Part shown: piece by piece, positions 1 to 12,399 of the stretch | Position numbering within the stretch: the first letter of the stretch is position 1 | How the letters are laid out: every line of letters starts with the position of its first letter | Assembly (NCBI GenBank): GCA_016647705.1 | Contig: JAENRU010000464.1 | Location: forward strand, 186,001 to 250,000 | Source: Eucommia ulmoides | Taxonomy: Eukaryota > Streptophyta > Magnoliopsida > Garryales > Eucommiaceae | DNA length: 64,000 bases | Direction of reading: 5' to 3' | Made by a program: the position numbers and the translations under genes | Notes under the pieces: model-generated | The model's input: only the letters and a program-made list of their open reading frames with translations | Database searches by the model: none | What the model was told of the DNA's origin: nothing

Positions 1-261
1 GTCTGAGCAGAGATATGTTTTGGAGAAAAATACATTTTGACCCTTTTAGTTTTTAAAAATTTTGCAAATAGATCCCTTAAATTATTTAAACAAAATGACA
101 AAATTATCGTTAATTTTAAAGTGAACAGACACAATTACCCTTAATTTAAACGGTTGCACTTAAGTCCAAAACTACAAGGAAGATAAGTGGCAACGTTTAA
201 ACTACAAGGAGATAAAATACAAATGGGCCAAACCAGAGGAAAATAAAGTGTAATTAACCCT
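1..261. repeat. MITE-type remnant with an AGGGTTAATTACACTTT terminus
   Basis: The right edge reads, in reverse complement, AGGGTTAATTACACTTT and then runs of short CT/GG-rich phrases typical of small plant terminal-repeat elements. The same terminus occurs at both ends of the element at 8624-8887 and at the right edge of the stretch ending near 15550. The left end is not matched here, so this copy is truncated or composite. No coding potential. Confidence 0.4.
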
Positions 262-839
262 TGTTTTTTTTGTTTTTGTCCTTTCTTGACTTTTTAGTGC
301 GTGTTCTTATCAACACTTCAATTTCAATATGTTTTATTTTCTTTTAAGTTGTCTTATCTCTTCTACTAATCAAATGTAAATTTATATGTTTAAAAAATTA
401 TTATATTAAGCATAAAATAAGTAATCTATTATTTTTAATTCAACAAATAATTAAATAATTTTTTTTTAATACATTTTTTTTATATTTGTTTTTCACAAAT
501 TTATAAATAAACATCAACTAATAAATGGAAAAAATTATTAATAGTGATTCATAAAAACAAAGAAAAAATATAAAAAAATTTACACACGAGGTGGTACCTA
601 TGTTTTTAGGGGGTGCCACCTTTCTTCCATTCGGGATCTGGATAATTTCAGTATTCTAAATCCATCAGTGGCCTCGGTTTCTCCAGATTTATATCATACA
701 ATATATTTTGTTTTATATTATTAATCTGATTCAATAATGATGTCTAAGGATCATTATTCCTCGACCATTCGTATTGCAAAAAAGGTTTATGACCTTGCCT
801 CTTTTATTGTTACCCTCTTTCTTGGGGATATGGTTTCTT

Positions 840-1232
840 CATAAGATTTTTCTCCGATTATGGTACAAACTTTTCTCCCGTCCTTTCACTTACTACAGGT
901 AATTCTTCTTAATTCTTTGATTCTACCTGTTATAATCATGTGACTTTCGATCCCAAAATCTTCTCATCCAAACTATTTTCTATGATTGTTCCTACCATTC
1001 ATACTGCTGATGGTTCTCATATGCATGTTACTCATATCGATCAAATTTTTACTTCACATCTTTTATTTATGACAAGTACTTAATTCCAAAACTTATTTTA
1101 AATCTCTTAACTGTTGGGGAACTCTGTGGATGAGGACTTGAAATAATATTTTCTAATAGTATCCGTTGTGTGCAGGATCCTTGGACAGAAGGAACCCTTG
1201 GGACTGGTTGTAATACTCAGAAAATTGTAATT
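840..1232 (+). pseudogene. Ty1/copia gag-protease fragment
   Basis: Conceptual translation gives a decayed copia protease neighbourhood. There is a FDSTCYNH stretch at the position of the family's D-S/T-G active site, then TADGSHMHVTHI, and after a frame change LILNLLTVGELC followed by VQDP and LGTG. These are the usual phrases between the protease active site and the start of integrase in copia polyproteins. In-frame stops and at least one frameshift near 1085 break it. It ends abruptly near 1235, and no LTR or other pol domain is attached. Confidence 0.72.
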
Positions 1233-1456
1233 CGCTGAAAATTTATATTTTTGAAAATATTATTTTATATAAGTTTGATATTTTTGGATTGTTTTGTATA
1301 TTATGAAAATTTATGGTATAAATATATATTTTATAATTTTGGGGAGTTAAATATTAATTTTAAATTGACTTTTAAAAGTTTTAGAACTATTACGTTATTT
1401 AAAATATAATTAAAAGAATTTTAAAATATAATTAATATTTTAGGGTAATTAGTGTA

Positions 1457-1459
<3 letters not shown>

Positions 1460-1520
<61 letters not shown>
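1460..1520. repeat. (AT)n microsatellite
   Basis: About 60 bp of uninterrupted AT dinucleotides in an AT-rich stretch with no gene. Confidence 0.97.
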
Positions 1521-1523
<3 letters not shown>

Positions 1524-1599
1524 CATTGTGTTGTCTTCTTTAAAAGAAGACAGCACAACTTGTGTGTTATGTATATATAATACACAATATACGTGTATA

Positions 1600-3516
1600 T
1601 ATAATAATAAGAAAAAAAATACATTTTAAATCTTTTAAGTATTGACACATTTCTAAATGGTCTCTCTTCATTTGAACGTTTTATTTTAAATTCTCTAAGT
1701 ATTAGTACGTTTTTATTCGGTCTTTCTGTCAAAAAATCTGTCAAAATTAATAGAATTTTGAGGGCAAAATAGTCTTTTTCTATATTTTCATTTTTTAATT
1801 ATTTTTAATTATTTTTTAATATTTTTTTCTGTTCTTCTTTTCATTTTTTTTCTTTTATTCTTTTCTCTCTCCTGCTCAACACTCTCTCTTCCTCCTTCCC
1901 CCTCTCTCTTTCTATTCCTCATTTCCACATCCTCTCTCTCCTTCCCTCCCTCTCCCCACTGGCTAGAACAAGGGCTGGAACCTCCCTCCTTTTCCATTAC
2001 TCTTAACGGTTCACCTTTTCAATTCTTCTCTAATTGTCGTCGTCGTCGCCATTCTATTAGCCGTCGACCATCTTTATCAATCTCCTCCATTCTTTCACAT
2101 CTTCCATCCGACGCCATAGCCTCTACAGCCAGAGTGCCAACTTGCTGTTGCCGTCACCATCTCCATTCCAATCCCGTTGTCATCGCTGTCGCCAATCCAA
2201 TCGTCGATCCAAAGCTCTGGTATACTTTCTCTCTAGATTCTCTCTCTAGACTCTCTCGCTCTAAGTAATTAGCAAACATGCATGCAGTGTCCCACCTCTA
2301 TTTCTTCTGGATTTTTTACGGCGAGCAAAGGAAGGCAACGACCTTTGTTTCTTCCAGGTTTTCAATGGCGAGCAAAAAAAGGCGATGGACTCTGCTTCTT
2401 TTGGGTTTTCGACGGCGAACAATTGAAGGCGACGGAGGTGGTGGAGGTGGCAACTCTCTCTAGCTTCTCTCTCTAGTTTCTCTTTCTAAAACATTATTTA
2501 CTTCGTTCTCTAATGTTTTGGTGCAGAAATCAACGCTCTTGTTGTTGTAGTGATGGTTGGTTTTAGCTAGAGAGAGCGGTTACGGGACCAAGGTCTCCTC
2601 TGGTAGGAATTCACCAGTGCTGGAAGTTACTATTTTTACACCGACGGTTGTGTGACGAGGAGATCGATGATGAACATGAACAATGCTAAGGGTCCGTATA
2701 GGTCTCCTTTAGCAGGAATTCTGTAACAACTCGATTTTCCAGGGCCGCTACTCGGTTTCTCTCTAAAGAGAATTAATACTAAACTGAATAACCAATAATT
2801 TATACTGTGTAAATCTGAATAAATTTTACAAACTACAATGATGGTTTTATTTATCGACGATGATAATTTTACTAAATAATCAATATTTTAATTAATAAAA
2901 ATCTGATAAATTTTACACACAATGACGATAATTAGAATTATCAATTTTTCGAGCCGATTTTACAACAGTGAATAATAAATACAATCTTTACAAATTTAAC
3001 AAAAATTTGAATAAAATTATTCGGGTCGCACTATTTTCAAATACATTGGAAAATAACAAAAAAAAAATTGCTATTTCATTTGGGAATTAATCTCGATAAT
3101 TAATATCAATTTATCGCGTCGATTTTACAATGGTAAATATTAACTACCATTATTACAAGCAGAAATTCTAATATAATTTTCGACACCGTTTCGTTTTCAC
3201 CGGCCCTGCAATCAAAACTGTGGGGTTGTGAGTCAACGCTCAGTAGAACTCTAACCCCTCTAATACGTGCATTTAATTAACGCAACAAATAAACACATTG
3301 CCATAATTTTCACATTGTTATAATTATTTCATAAAATTTAATAGGTAAAATTCAACAACAATAATAGTATAAATCACACAATAGAAAAATTAAATATATA
3401 TATTAAAAGAGTAAAAAATTCTACCTGAAAATTCAAGTCGAAATCCGAACCGCAATATTCAAAATATAAAAGCCGAAGCCGAAATAGATAGTGTATTGAT
3501 CCAGCTTTATTATTTT
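1600..3516. other. Gene-free stretch with CT-rich and short tandem repeats
   Basis: No supportable gene. From 1830 to 2250 the + strand is very CT-rich with GTC/GCC trinucleotide runs. Between about 2300 and 2440 an imperfect unit of about 50 bp containing GGCGAGCAAA occurs three times. From 2723 the sequence turns AT-rich. The phrase TGTAACAACTCGATTTTCC at 2722 resembles starts of some plant LTRs, but I could not find a partner copy, a primer site or a polypurine tract. Confidence 0.4.
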
Positions 3517-4832
3517 AAGGGGAAAAGACCTTTTTGGTCCCTGAAAGATAGCGAAAGTGTTCAATTGGCCCCTAAGATTTGAAACTCGACATATTTGATC
3601 TCAACATTTCAAAATCGTTCCAAATTGGCCCTTGGGTTTGGTTTGGGTCGGGTTCCGTTAGTAAAATTTGGGGGAATTGGATGGAAAAAGTCACGTGACA
3701 AGCACATGACATTTGTCCAAGGGTATATGCGTCTTTTCATTCTTATTAGGAAAAAAGACCTTTTTGGTCCCTGAAAGATAGCGAAAGTGTTCAATTGGCC
3801 CCTAAGATTTGAAACTCGACACATTTGATCTCAACATTTCAAAATTGTTCCAAAAAAATAATAATATGATTATGTTGTACTCCCTTATTTTTAGCACAAA
3901 ATTCTTAGAATATAATGAAATTATCCCTTAGTTTTACTCTTATTTCCTCTTTCATAGATGTTTGTATTTGGTTTAGTTGAATATGTCATTCTTTTTGTAT
4001 TCCTTGGGGTTTTTAATTCCCCTTTTAATGAAAAAAAAATCAAATAATATTTCCAAAAAAAATATGTTGTTTTACTCCCATAAATTTGTTATTCCCATAA
4101 ATTCTGTTTCGTTTCTATAAATTTATTGTTGAAATTACACGTTCAAATTTAGCAATATTTACATTTGCCGATGAAGAAGACGACGACGAAATTTTTTTGT
4201 TTGAATATGGGAGGGTCTTATTTATCGGCTTCAAAATTTGTTCCCAGATTTTTGTTTCAATATAGGAGGGTCCTATTTGTGTTCCAAATTTGTTCCGAGA
4301 TTTGAGTTTCAATGAAGAATAAACAATTAATATGGGGGTAGGAAGAGTATTTAAAAGTATTTGAGTAAGAATGATAAAAAGAAATAGAAAAAAAAATATT
4401 TTGACCCCTTAAGTTTAGATAACTTTTTAAAATTAACCCCTCTGAATAAAAAGACTAAAATACCCTTAATGAAACATTGACCGTCAGTTGACTTAACAGA
4501 ATCTGCTTCAGGGGCCAATTTGAAACGTTTTTGAAATGTTGAGATCAAATGTGTCGAGTTTCAAATCTTAGGGGCCAATTGAACACTTTCACTATCTTTC
4601 AGGGACCAAAAAGATCTATTTCCCAACTTTTTAAAATTAATCCCTTTGAATAAAAAGACTAAAATACCCTTAATGAAACGTTGACCGTTAGTTGACTTAA
4701 CGGAATCTGCTTCAAAGGCCAATTTGGAACGATTTTGAAATGTTGAGATTAAATGTGTCGAGTTTCAAATCTTAGGGGCCAATTGAACACTTTCGCTATT
4801 TTTCAGGGACCAAAAATGTCTTTTCCCCCTTA
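3517..4832. mobile_element. Foldback-like element with duplicated inverted arms
   Basis: About 115 bp at the left edge (from 3517) is repeated in inverse orientation at the right edge (to 4832). It starts GGGGAAAAGAC and continues TTTTTGGTCCCTGAAA. A second copy of the arm follows on the left (about 3748-3855), and a second inverted copy lies on the right (about 4505-4624). The element therefore has two nested inverted-repeat pairs around a short AT-rich centre. No transposase is visible, and a clear target duplication was not found. Mutator-like or foldback origin is an inference. Confidence 0.65.
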
Positions 4833-6265
4833 TTTAATTCCAACTTCCTTTAATTTATTTACTTAAATAAAAATATTTTTAATAACTTTGGACAAAAAAT
4901 AAATTCTACTCAGCACACGGTCTTTTAATGAATATATTTGCATTAATTCATCAATTCATTAAACCTAAAATGTTTTTCATTAATAATTTTGTCATAATGA
5001 TTCATTTGAAAAATAAGAGAGATAAATTTGAATTTTTATTAGAAAAAATGTCTTACATAGAGTGAATTAATAAAATGATAAAAAAAAAAAAAAAAATCCT
5101 AATTAAGAAGGACATGTGCAGAGCACAACCTATTCTCCATATAAAATCATTAACATTTCAAAGAGATAGTTGTGGGAGGTCCTCAAAATTATTAATAAGA
5201 AGTCCCCAAGCAAATAATTACTTCAATTTTAGTCTTATTTATTAGAGTTAATGCAAACTAACATTCCAATTAGGGATACGATGCAACCGCCGCCCGACCA
5301 CTGAAGGCCAGCGAATTTTAGTCACCGTAAATCGGCTTTCAACCGCTGGTTGCAAGAATTTTTCATAATTAACATTGAATTTTTTAGTTACGGTTTTTAG
5401 TGTATTTTTTAATTGTATTTTTATATTTTTTTAGTTTAATTCATGTGATTTTTTGTCAATCAGCAACCAAAAAATTAGTTTCGTGTAACTAAAAAATACA
5501 ATAAAAAGTGTCACTAAAAAATATACTCAAATATAACAAAAAAATACATTAAACAAATAGTTATGTGTAATTAAAAAATAATTACATGTAATTAAAAAAA
5601 TTCTTGCGGTCAGTGGCCGAACTTTGCTATTGAAGTTTGAGGTCTGACTGTAAGGCGACGACAGGCGGTGACGGAGAGTGGGGCCAATGGCTGGCAATGT
5701 AAACCTTGATAATTAAAAGTATTTTACTAGAGATATAAGAGAGCATTGATTTTGGAACTAAACACAATGTAAAATATACTGAACATATTTATACTCAATT
5801 TAAAATTAAAATACAATAAATTATAGATTAGACTATTTAATTGGAGCTAAGGACTAGTTATCCCTATTTTTAATTTTTTTGGATTGAAATAAATGTGAAA
5901 CTTGAGGAATGGTGGGCTCGTGGTAGGCTAGATGGTGGTGGTGGTGCCGATGGCGTTTGGAAGACAATGGTCGTAGCTGTGAACGACGGTGATGGTTTTG
6001 AACGATGTCCGTATGTGGTAGTGGTTGGTTGGTTGGTTGGTGGTGGAGGTGTTCACTATAGGTGTGGTGGTCATCCAAGGAAGAATAACAAAAGATGAAG
6101 ATGAAAATATAAAAAATATACACTATGGTATGTTGGGTAAAGTATAATTTTGCCTATCATTTTTGTTCACCCTAGACATTTTGATGGACAAATTAATGTT
6201 AATATTTTACGGAACTGATTAGTTCATTGAGTGATTTCATAATTGGGCTTTGTTTGAGAAAATGA
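4833..6265. other. Gene-free AT-rich stretch
   Basis: Nothing coding is supportable. Around 5280-5350 and 5605-5700 there are two GC-richer patches with GTGG/CCGCC-type sequence separated by AT-rich repeats of TAACTAAAAAATAC. Around 5925-6060 there is a GGTGGT-rich patch whose short open frames on both strands look like simple-sequence artefacts. Confidence 0.4.
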
Positions 6266-6269
6266 GAAA

Positions 6270-7115
6270 AATGTTGAATTTCAAAGATAATACTTGATAA
6301 TGATTTTGAAATATGACATTTGACAAAAGATTCATGATGGTTGCAAGTTTAAAATAGTATTAAAATATTTTCTTTTAAAATCTTGAAGGATATAAATGTC
6401 ATTTAATATTAATTAAAAAAAATCTTGACTTTTACTCTTTGACTATTAAAATTAACAGAATATTAAACTATTACAATTAAATTTTAAATACGAAATTTGA
6501 CAAAAATAATATAAAGATTAAATACAATTCAGTCTAACTATAAAAAATTAACCCTTCTTCCAACCACTAATCTTGCATAATATCCGAACGCTCTCTCTCT
6601 CTCTCTTAGTTGCTCTTAGTTGGACCAAGACAAGGGAACAATTATCCATAAGGGTAAAATTCAAATAATAAAAACTTAAGGAGTTGAACAACTACTAAGA
6701 ACACCCATTATCATCTTAATCTTAATAATATTTGAGGTACTTTTTATCTTTTTAATATGATTATTTAATTTATTTTTATTTTATTTTATAGAAAACAAAT
6801 CCTTATAACAAAATATTTTCGTTTTATGATTTCATATTTTTTGTCTTTTATTTTCTTTTCTCTTTGTTATGTTTCATTTTGTATTTTTTAAACCATTATT
6901 TTTTATATGGTATTTATAGTAAATAAAAAATAAAAAATTAAAGTAAAACGAAGCTCCAATCTCGAAAGGCATGCGTGAGCCACAAAAATCGTTAACTTGG
7001 ATAAAAATCGTTAGTGCTGCACTTTAGTACACCATCAAATCGGATAAAGTGCTGACAAAAATAACATAAAAAACAAAGTGCAGGCCGAACCACATAGAGA
7101 TAAAGAGTAATTAAT
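6270..7115. repeat. Two truncated MITE-type fragments
   Basis: The stretch ending near 6553 closes with AAAAAATTAACCCTT. The stretch about 6985-7115 contains AAAGTGCAGGCCGAACCACA and then AAAGAGTAATTAATATT. Both resemble the interior or terminal phrases of the AGGGTTAATTACACTTT family seen elsewhere in this window. Neither has two matching ends. There is a short CT repeat at about 6592-6606. Confidence 0.35.
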
Positions 7116-7749
7116 ATTCCCCCCCCCTTTTAATAGAACCAATTAGTATAGTTCACGTGCATTATTTTTGAATGGATTAGTCTTCGTTGAGATAGTGAAT
7201 ATTTAGATTTTTAGATTTTTTACTAATTAATTATTGATAAATATATAATAAAATTTAATGATAATAGAATAAAATTACCCTAAAGAAAAAAAAGCAGCCT
7301 GCGTGCATAATAATAGGATAAAACTTAAATATATAGTTGGCCCAACATAAATTATCCTAAACAAAAAGAGAATCTTGTTGAGAAGTACCAAGACTCAACA
7401 AATTATTTTCTGAGAATTATGTGATGTGTTAAAAAATTACTGTTTAGGATTTTATAAAATGAGATCTTTCACCAAATTTTCCAACGAAAAAATGCAGCCA
7501 GCGTGCACACAACAAAAAAAATTATCCAAGCATTAAACGTTGAAATTTGTCCATTTAGTACATTCAACATCGACGCCCAATCCGCACGAAACCCAAAACA
7601 TTTATTGGTCAGAAATGAGTGGGTGGTGGTTTCGGGGGATTTTTAAGAGTTTGCGCCTCTGGATGGATAAAGAGTTTTGGTATACCAAATAAGTCCCATA
7701 AAATTATTAAATATGTATTTTTAAACGCATATTACAAAATAATTCTTTA

Positions 7750-8290
7750 TTTTTTTTTTTTTTTTTTTTTTATGATTTTATTCATCGTGTGATATTCTAT
7801 TTTGATTGCCATTCAAATTCTAACAAGTCACATATCCATTCATTCTCACCAAAATAATCATACAATATATCTAACATAAGCTCCACTCCACTAGGTGCAT
7901 AAACTAACTCTCTCAATCCAAACAAATGAACCATAAGTTCCCAATTTCATACGTCGAAGATTGATCGAACATCTCCACTGAAGATCCAAAGCTCTTCGGG
8001 CGCAAGATGACACGACTCGGCTCTTTCTCCTCCTCACCTTCCAAATTCTCAAACCTTTACTCTTCAAAGGACTTCTCAATCTTCTGCTTCTTCTCAAAAA
8101 CACCATTCTCTTCCTCCGATTGCTTAGCCAGCACCTCCTCGTTGCCTTCCTCTCTCCCGCGCTTCTAGTTGGTCTCGCCATTGGTGATGGATTCAGAGGC
8201 ATCAGGGGCTTGCTCGGAATCAATGGCCGTATCGAACACTTTTGTAATATCTGGTTTGACCATGTCTTAACTCTCAAGAGCGCGAGTGAG
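7750..8290 (-). pseudogene. EMB514-like (DUF3223/DCL family) retropseudogene, internally deleted
   Basis: From an ATG at 8261-8263, 100 codons read down to about 7964. The acidic, lysine-rich N-terminus contains KKQKIEKS and then PKSFGSSVEMFD, which matches the start of the DUF3223 domain of plant EMB514/DCL-type proteins as I know them. EMB514 is a small nucleolar protein needed for embryo development. Two in-frame stops occur (TAG at codon 33, TAA at codon 69) with no frameshift. After EMFD the rest of the domain is missing. About 180 bp further on the minus strand is AATAAA (7777-7782), then a run of 22 A (T on +, 7750-7771). An upstream leader, a lost domain, a poly(A) signal and an A tail fit a processed copy with an internal deletion. 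No target duplication was found. An ordinary gene fragment beside a chance A run is the alternative. Confidence 0.62.
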
Positions 8291-8501
8291 AGGTTGTGAC
8301 CAAAAAACCTAGGTCTTCAATCCTCCACCAAATTGCATCGATTCACCGATCTTGTTTTCGATTGGTGGAACGATGAGGCAGGTGAAAGAATCGTTAGTTA
8401 GAAATCAAGGGAAAAAATAAGGTGAATGAAGGGAAAAATTGTCAATTCAAAAAATTTAGGACTATCTTGTGTGAAGTAGCGCCTTTTGTCGGACTATTTA
8501 G

Positions 8502-8526
8502 TGTAAAAAAAAAAAAAAAAAAAAAA
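8502..8526. repeat. Poly(A) run
   Basis: A run of A about 23 bp long on the + strand. It could mark the end of another retrocopy, but the sequence before it is not recognised. Confidence 0.85.
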
Positions 8527-8623
8527 GGTATGGGGCCATCATGTAGATTAAGCCTTTTAAGTAGACTCATTGGTATTTTTCCCTTTAAAATTTCTTTAAA
8601 TAATTATCTTAGATAAGTAATTT

Positions 8624-8887
8624 AGGGTTAATTATATTTTACCCCCTGTGGTTACGCCGTTTTGTACGTGCCCCTCTGTGGTATTCTCATAATTACTTTG
8701 CCCCCAGAGGTTAGCCTTTTGTTGCATTTTATCTCCCTCGTCAGAACTTTGCCCCTTGTAGTTAGGCATACATTAAGGGGTAAAGTGCAGCATAGCCTAA
8801 CCACAGTGGACAAAGTGATGATAAAAATACCATAGGGCGACAAAGTGTAAAATGGCCTAGCTAGAAGGGGTAAACTGTAATTAACCT
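8624..8887. mobile_element. MITE with inverted ends AGGGTTAATTA...
   Basis: A 264-bp element. The left end AGGGTTAATTATATTTTACC and the right end (reverse complement) AGGTTAATTACAGTTTACC form imperfect terminal inverted repeats. The interior repeats GTGGTTA-, GCCCC- and TTTGCCCC-type phrases. It is non-coding. I could not define a target duplication, so the superfamily is open. Confidence 0.7.
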
Positions 8888-9299
8888 AATAATATAATTG
8901 TATTGGATAATATACAAGTATTTGTACGTAAAATTTTAAAATTCATTAAATTTAAAATTTTAATAATAAAAAATATAAAAATATATTTGATAATATAATT
9001 TATATTTTAGTAATTTGATAAAATATAATTTTATACCTATTTTAATAAAATAATTTAATAATAAAATTTTAGCAATATCATTTTAATTATACATATTGAG
9101 AGAAGTGATTTTTTTTGGGAGAGATTTCAAAATAGCAATTGTTTCGAAGGGATTTCGAAATTTTATTTTACAAATTTAATGAATTTTACAAATTCCTTTT
9201 AGTAGTACTCAAATAAGGTAATTTTTTTTAAAAAAAATGTGAAATTCCTTTTCAACGTGAAAGTCCTCATTGAATTACCTTATCCAAACACAATCTAGC
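8888..9299. other. Gene-free AT-rich stretch
   Basis: Very AT-rich; no gene, repeat boundary or RNA gene recognised. Confidence 0.5.
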
Positions 9300-9395
9300 T
9301 TGCCAAATATACATGGGTTAATAAATCCCTACAATACTAAAAATATAATAAGAACTAAAATAAATACAATAAATGCCTAATTCCAATACTCTCCC
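9300..9395 (-). repeat. Copia 3' polypurine tract and LTR start (truncated)
   Basis: On the minus strand, just after the RNase H pseudogene, GAGGGAGAG is followed by TATTGGAATTAGGC. This matches the usual copia polypurine tract followed by an LTR start (TG changed to TA here). The LTR continues about 90 bp and then homology is lost, so the 3' LTR is truncated. Confidence 0.5.
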
Positions 9396-10303
9396 TCAAT
9401 GTAGGGAAAAAATGCTGACGAGTCCTACCTTACCAATAGTTGACTGAAGAAAAAATGATCTTGTAGACTTGTTGAACATATCAACAGCATATTCGAGAGA
9501 TGGGATAAAGGTAGATATGATGGTTCTTGTTCGAATCAAGTGGATATTTACCTCGATATATTTTGTTCTTTCATGAAATATTGAGTCAGAGTATAACATT
9601 ATCACGAACTTGTTATCACCAAATAACACAAATAAATTCCTCACGTGAAGTCCCAGTTTGATCAAAAGAGAACAAAGCCAAAGGACTTCACATGTTCCCA
9701 GAGCTATGGCGCGATACTAAGTTTCAAAAGAAAATCAAGAAACAACCGATTGTTTATTACTCTAATAGATTACTTCTTACCTTTCCAGGAGATTAGGTGT
9801 CTTCCCTGAAAGATGTATAGACAAGAAGTTGAATGTCAATCGTCTTTCAACCCTACATAGTCGGCATCTGTAGAGGAGTGAAGCTCTTCATATGCCCCTG
9901 TTATATAAAAAAGACCAAGATCGAGATAGGTTTTGAGGTACCAAAAGAAATGGCTCAATGCATTAGAGTATGGTGTATGTGGTGAATGCATAACTTCACT
10001 CACAATACTGACAACATATATAAGATCTGACCTTGTTTAGTTAGATAGATGAGGCAACTCACAAGTCTTTGATATACCGACAGTTTTGGTAATAATTTTC
10101 CTGAGTCTATTTTCAACTTAAGGTTTGGATCCATGAGAGTAGAAATTGGTCTACATCCAAACATCCTTGTATCTTGAAGAAGATCAAGGGCATATTTCTG
10201 CTAGGATAGAGAGATACCTTGTCGAAACAACCTTTATAACAAGAAAATAGTCAAGAGGGTTCAAATATTTGATGTTAAAAATTTGTCCGAGATCATTCTT
10301 TAC
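9396..10303 (-). pseudogene. pol: Ty1/copia RT C-terminus and RNase H pseudogene
   Basis: Minus-strand translation gives the end of a copia reverse transcriptase and its RNase H. The order is KYLNPLDYFLVIKV, the cluster GCRPISTLMDPNLKL, then QRLVSCLIYLTKQ, LYMLSVLVKLCI, and near the end DSIFHERTKYIEVNIHLIR. These match the usual order from the RT connection to the RNase H C-terminus. Multiple stops and frame changes make it non-functional. It is the downstream half of the gene whose upstream half lies at 11386-12399; the two were separated by the 1.1-kb insertion between them. Confidence 0.8.
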
Positions 10304-11385
10304 TAGAGGTATGCAGCTGACCAAGTCAACTCGTCAAACCTGCCCAACCTGCGAAACCGCATCGCAAAGGAACCCGCTCAAGAATAACCTGCGGATTGCG
10401 AGAGTGTTCTATCAGGAACTCGCACAATGCATGGGTGATTTTGCGGGTATCTATTTCTTTCATGCGAGTTGACTTGACGGGCCTAGAGATATCACAAAAC
10501 AATGTCATTAGGCTTCTCTCCCAATCTCAAACTATAACCCTGGGCATTTCTTCAATTCTTCAGCCCAAAATCCAAATCGCTTCTTCATCTACTCTCAAAT
10601 GTAAAACCTATTCGTTGTTGCTTCGCCAATCTCCATTCTCCAATATTGATTGATTACGAAATCTTTCTCAATATTCAGTTTTCTTAAAAATTCAAAACCT
10701 TTCTTTCGTAGAATTCCATTTCGATTATGGATTTCATTTTTCCAGAATTCCAAAGGCTAAAATTGAAAATCAAACCACTGGTCCACTGCATTTGTTCTTT
10801 TGTTTCAACCTCTATAAATGTTAGAGGAGGTATGTAATGTATGTTCATTGATACGATTACTCTTGCTCAGTTTAATTTTCAATTACGTTTTTGATAAGTA
10901 CAGGACATGTTCTTGTTCAATTACTTTGAACACATTTTTGAGGAGGTATGTTCAATTACCTTTTTTTTTTTTTTTTTTTTTTTAATTTTGTTTTCTTCAG
11001 ATTTGTTCATGATCAGTTCGTAGATTATTTATACTAATTGTTCAAATAAGTACTCTTGTTTGTATTCATGTTTAGGCTCAATTAGCAGATAATTACTCTT
11101 GTTCTAGTATACTTTATACTAATTGTTCTGGTATAATTAGTTCACTCAGTTCAATAAATTGTTTTTGTTAAATTATTCTGATTATTATTTTGGTAAATGG
11201 AAATTCATTTTTATTCTAGAGCAGACATTTCAGATTTCAAATTTATTATGTATCATTTTCATTTTTATTATGGAGCTTGGGTGATTACAGAATTTTTGGA
11301 GTTATAGATTCTGAATTTGGCCTCAAACATTGTTCAAGCTTTAGGTTCTGGTTCCCAAATTTCCCCAACTCGCCTACTGCCCTCC
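10304..11385. mobile_element. hAT-like non-autonomous insertion inside copia RT
   Basis: The copia RT reading is interrupted here and resumes at the same codon region on the other side. The flanks TTCTTTAC (10296-10303) and ATCTTTAC (11386-11393) match at 7 of 8 positions, as expected for an 8-bp hAT target duplication. The left end TAGAGGTATGCAGCTGACC resembles hAT termini, but the two ends are only weakly inverted. It contains a T run of about 22 bp (10962-10983) and no transposase. Confidence 0.58.
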
Positions 11386-12399
11386 ATCTTTACCTTCTTA
11401 ATGTCAGGCACATCATCATCTTCTGTAATAATAATATTCTCAATATAAACTGAGATAATGATGTACTGTCCTTAGTGTTGGTACAGATGAAACATATATG
11501 ATCTAAATTATACTGGGTTAATCCCATAGTAAGAATAACCCATTGAATTGGATGAACCGTAAATGAGGAGACTACTTAAGTCCGTAGACGGATTTTTGGA
11601 GTCGACACACTTTACTGGGATATTTTTCTCGAGATTGAAATCCCCAGTGGGGGCTCCATATAGATAGTTGCAGTTAGGTAGTCATTGAATTTTTTTTTTC
11701 TTGACATCTAACTTTCACAGAGGTAAGTAATATGAGGCAGTCATAAAATAATGAGACGAACAATAGTTAACTTAACAATTAGAGTAAAGGTGGCACCAAA
11801 ATCTTTGCCTGGGATTTATGTGAATCCCTTAGCGACATGGTGCACTTTAAATCAATTAATGGAGTTGTCAGCAAGATATTTGACATTGAATACCAACTTA
11901 AAACCAGTGAGTTGTTCACCAGGCAACAATGAAACCAATTCCCATGTTTAATTCTTCTGTAGAGCACCTATCTCCACTTTCATAGAGGTTATCTTCTTTG
12001 GATTCTAGAAGGCCTCATGTACTGAGCGAGGAATAAAAATTGAATTAATCTGTCCAACGAAGGATTTGTATTGATATGACAGACACTTAAAAAGACAAGT
12101 ACTTAGAAATCATATGATTGGTAGAACAAAAAAAAAGGTAGAGAGAGGGTGGACAACGTTCCAGAGTAGGGTAACAAGTGGAATAGAGTAAAAAATTATG
12201 GGAGATGGAGATAAACCTGATTTCAAATAAGATGGCGACATACTGGAAGCACGTGCATGACGAGAGTAAACCTGTAATGATGCGGGTGAAGGGTTAAGTG
12301 GTAATGTGGTGCGAACGATATAGAAATATCAAAGACATAAACATGATGCGAAAGTAAGATATCATCATTGGTAAGAGTTTCCTTAATTGGTGAAGAAGA
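11386..12399 (-). pseudogene. pol: Ty1/copia integrase-RT linker and RT N-terminus pseudogene
   Basis: On the minus strand the frame opens with a serine/histidine-rich linker. It then shows the RT entry signature of copia elements: NSIFIPRSVHEAF, KVEIGALQKN, TWELVSLLPGEQ, LVFNVKYLADNSI and HHVAKGFT. Further on comes IIISVYIENIIITEDD, in which the catalytic YVDD position has become YIEN. Stops and frameshifts are frequent and the palm region is degraded. At 12399 it is cut by the LTR starting at 12400. With the 9396-10303 segment it forms one old copia pol. Confidence 0.82.

Noticed and set aside
2278..2476. Two overlapping small + strand open frames
   Set aside because: They are two frames through a three-copy tandem repeat of about 50 bp and show no conserved motif.
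5895..6123. Overlapping open frames on both strands around a GGTGGT-rich patch
   Set aside because: Simple-sequence composition, no domain, no start context; typical artefact of trinucleotide-like repeats.
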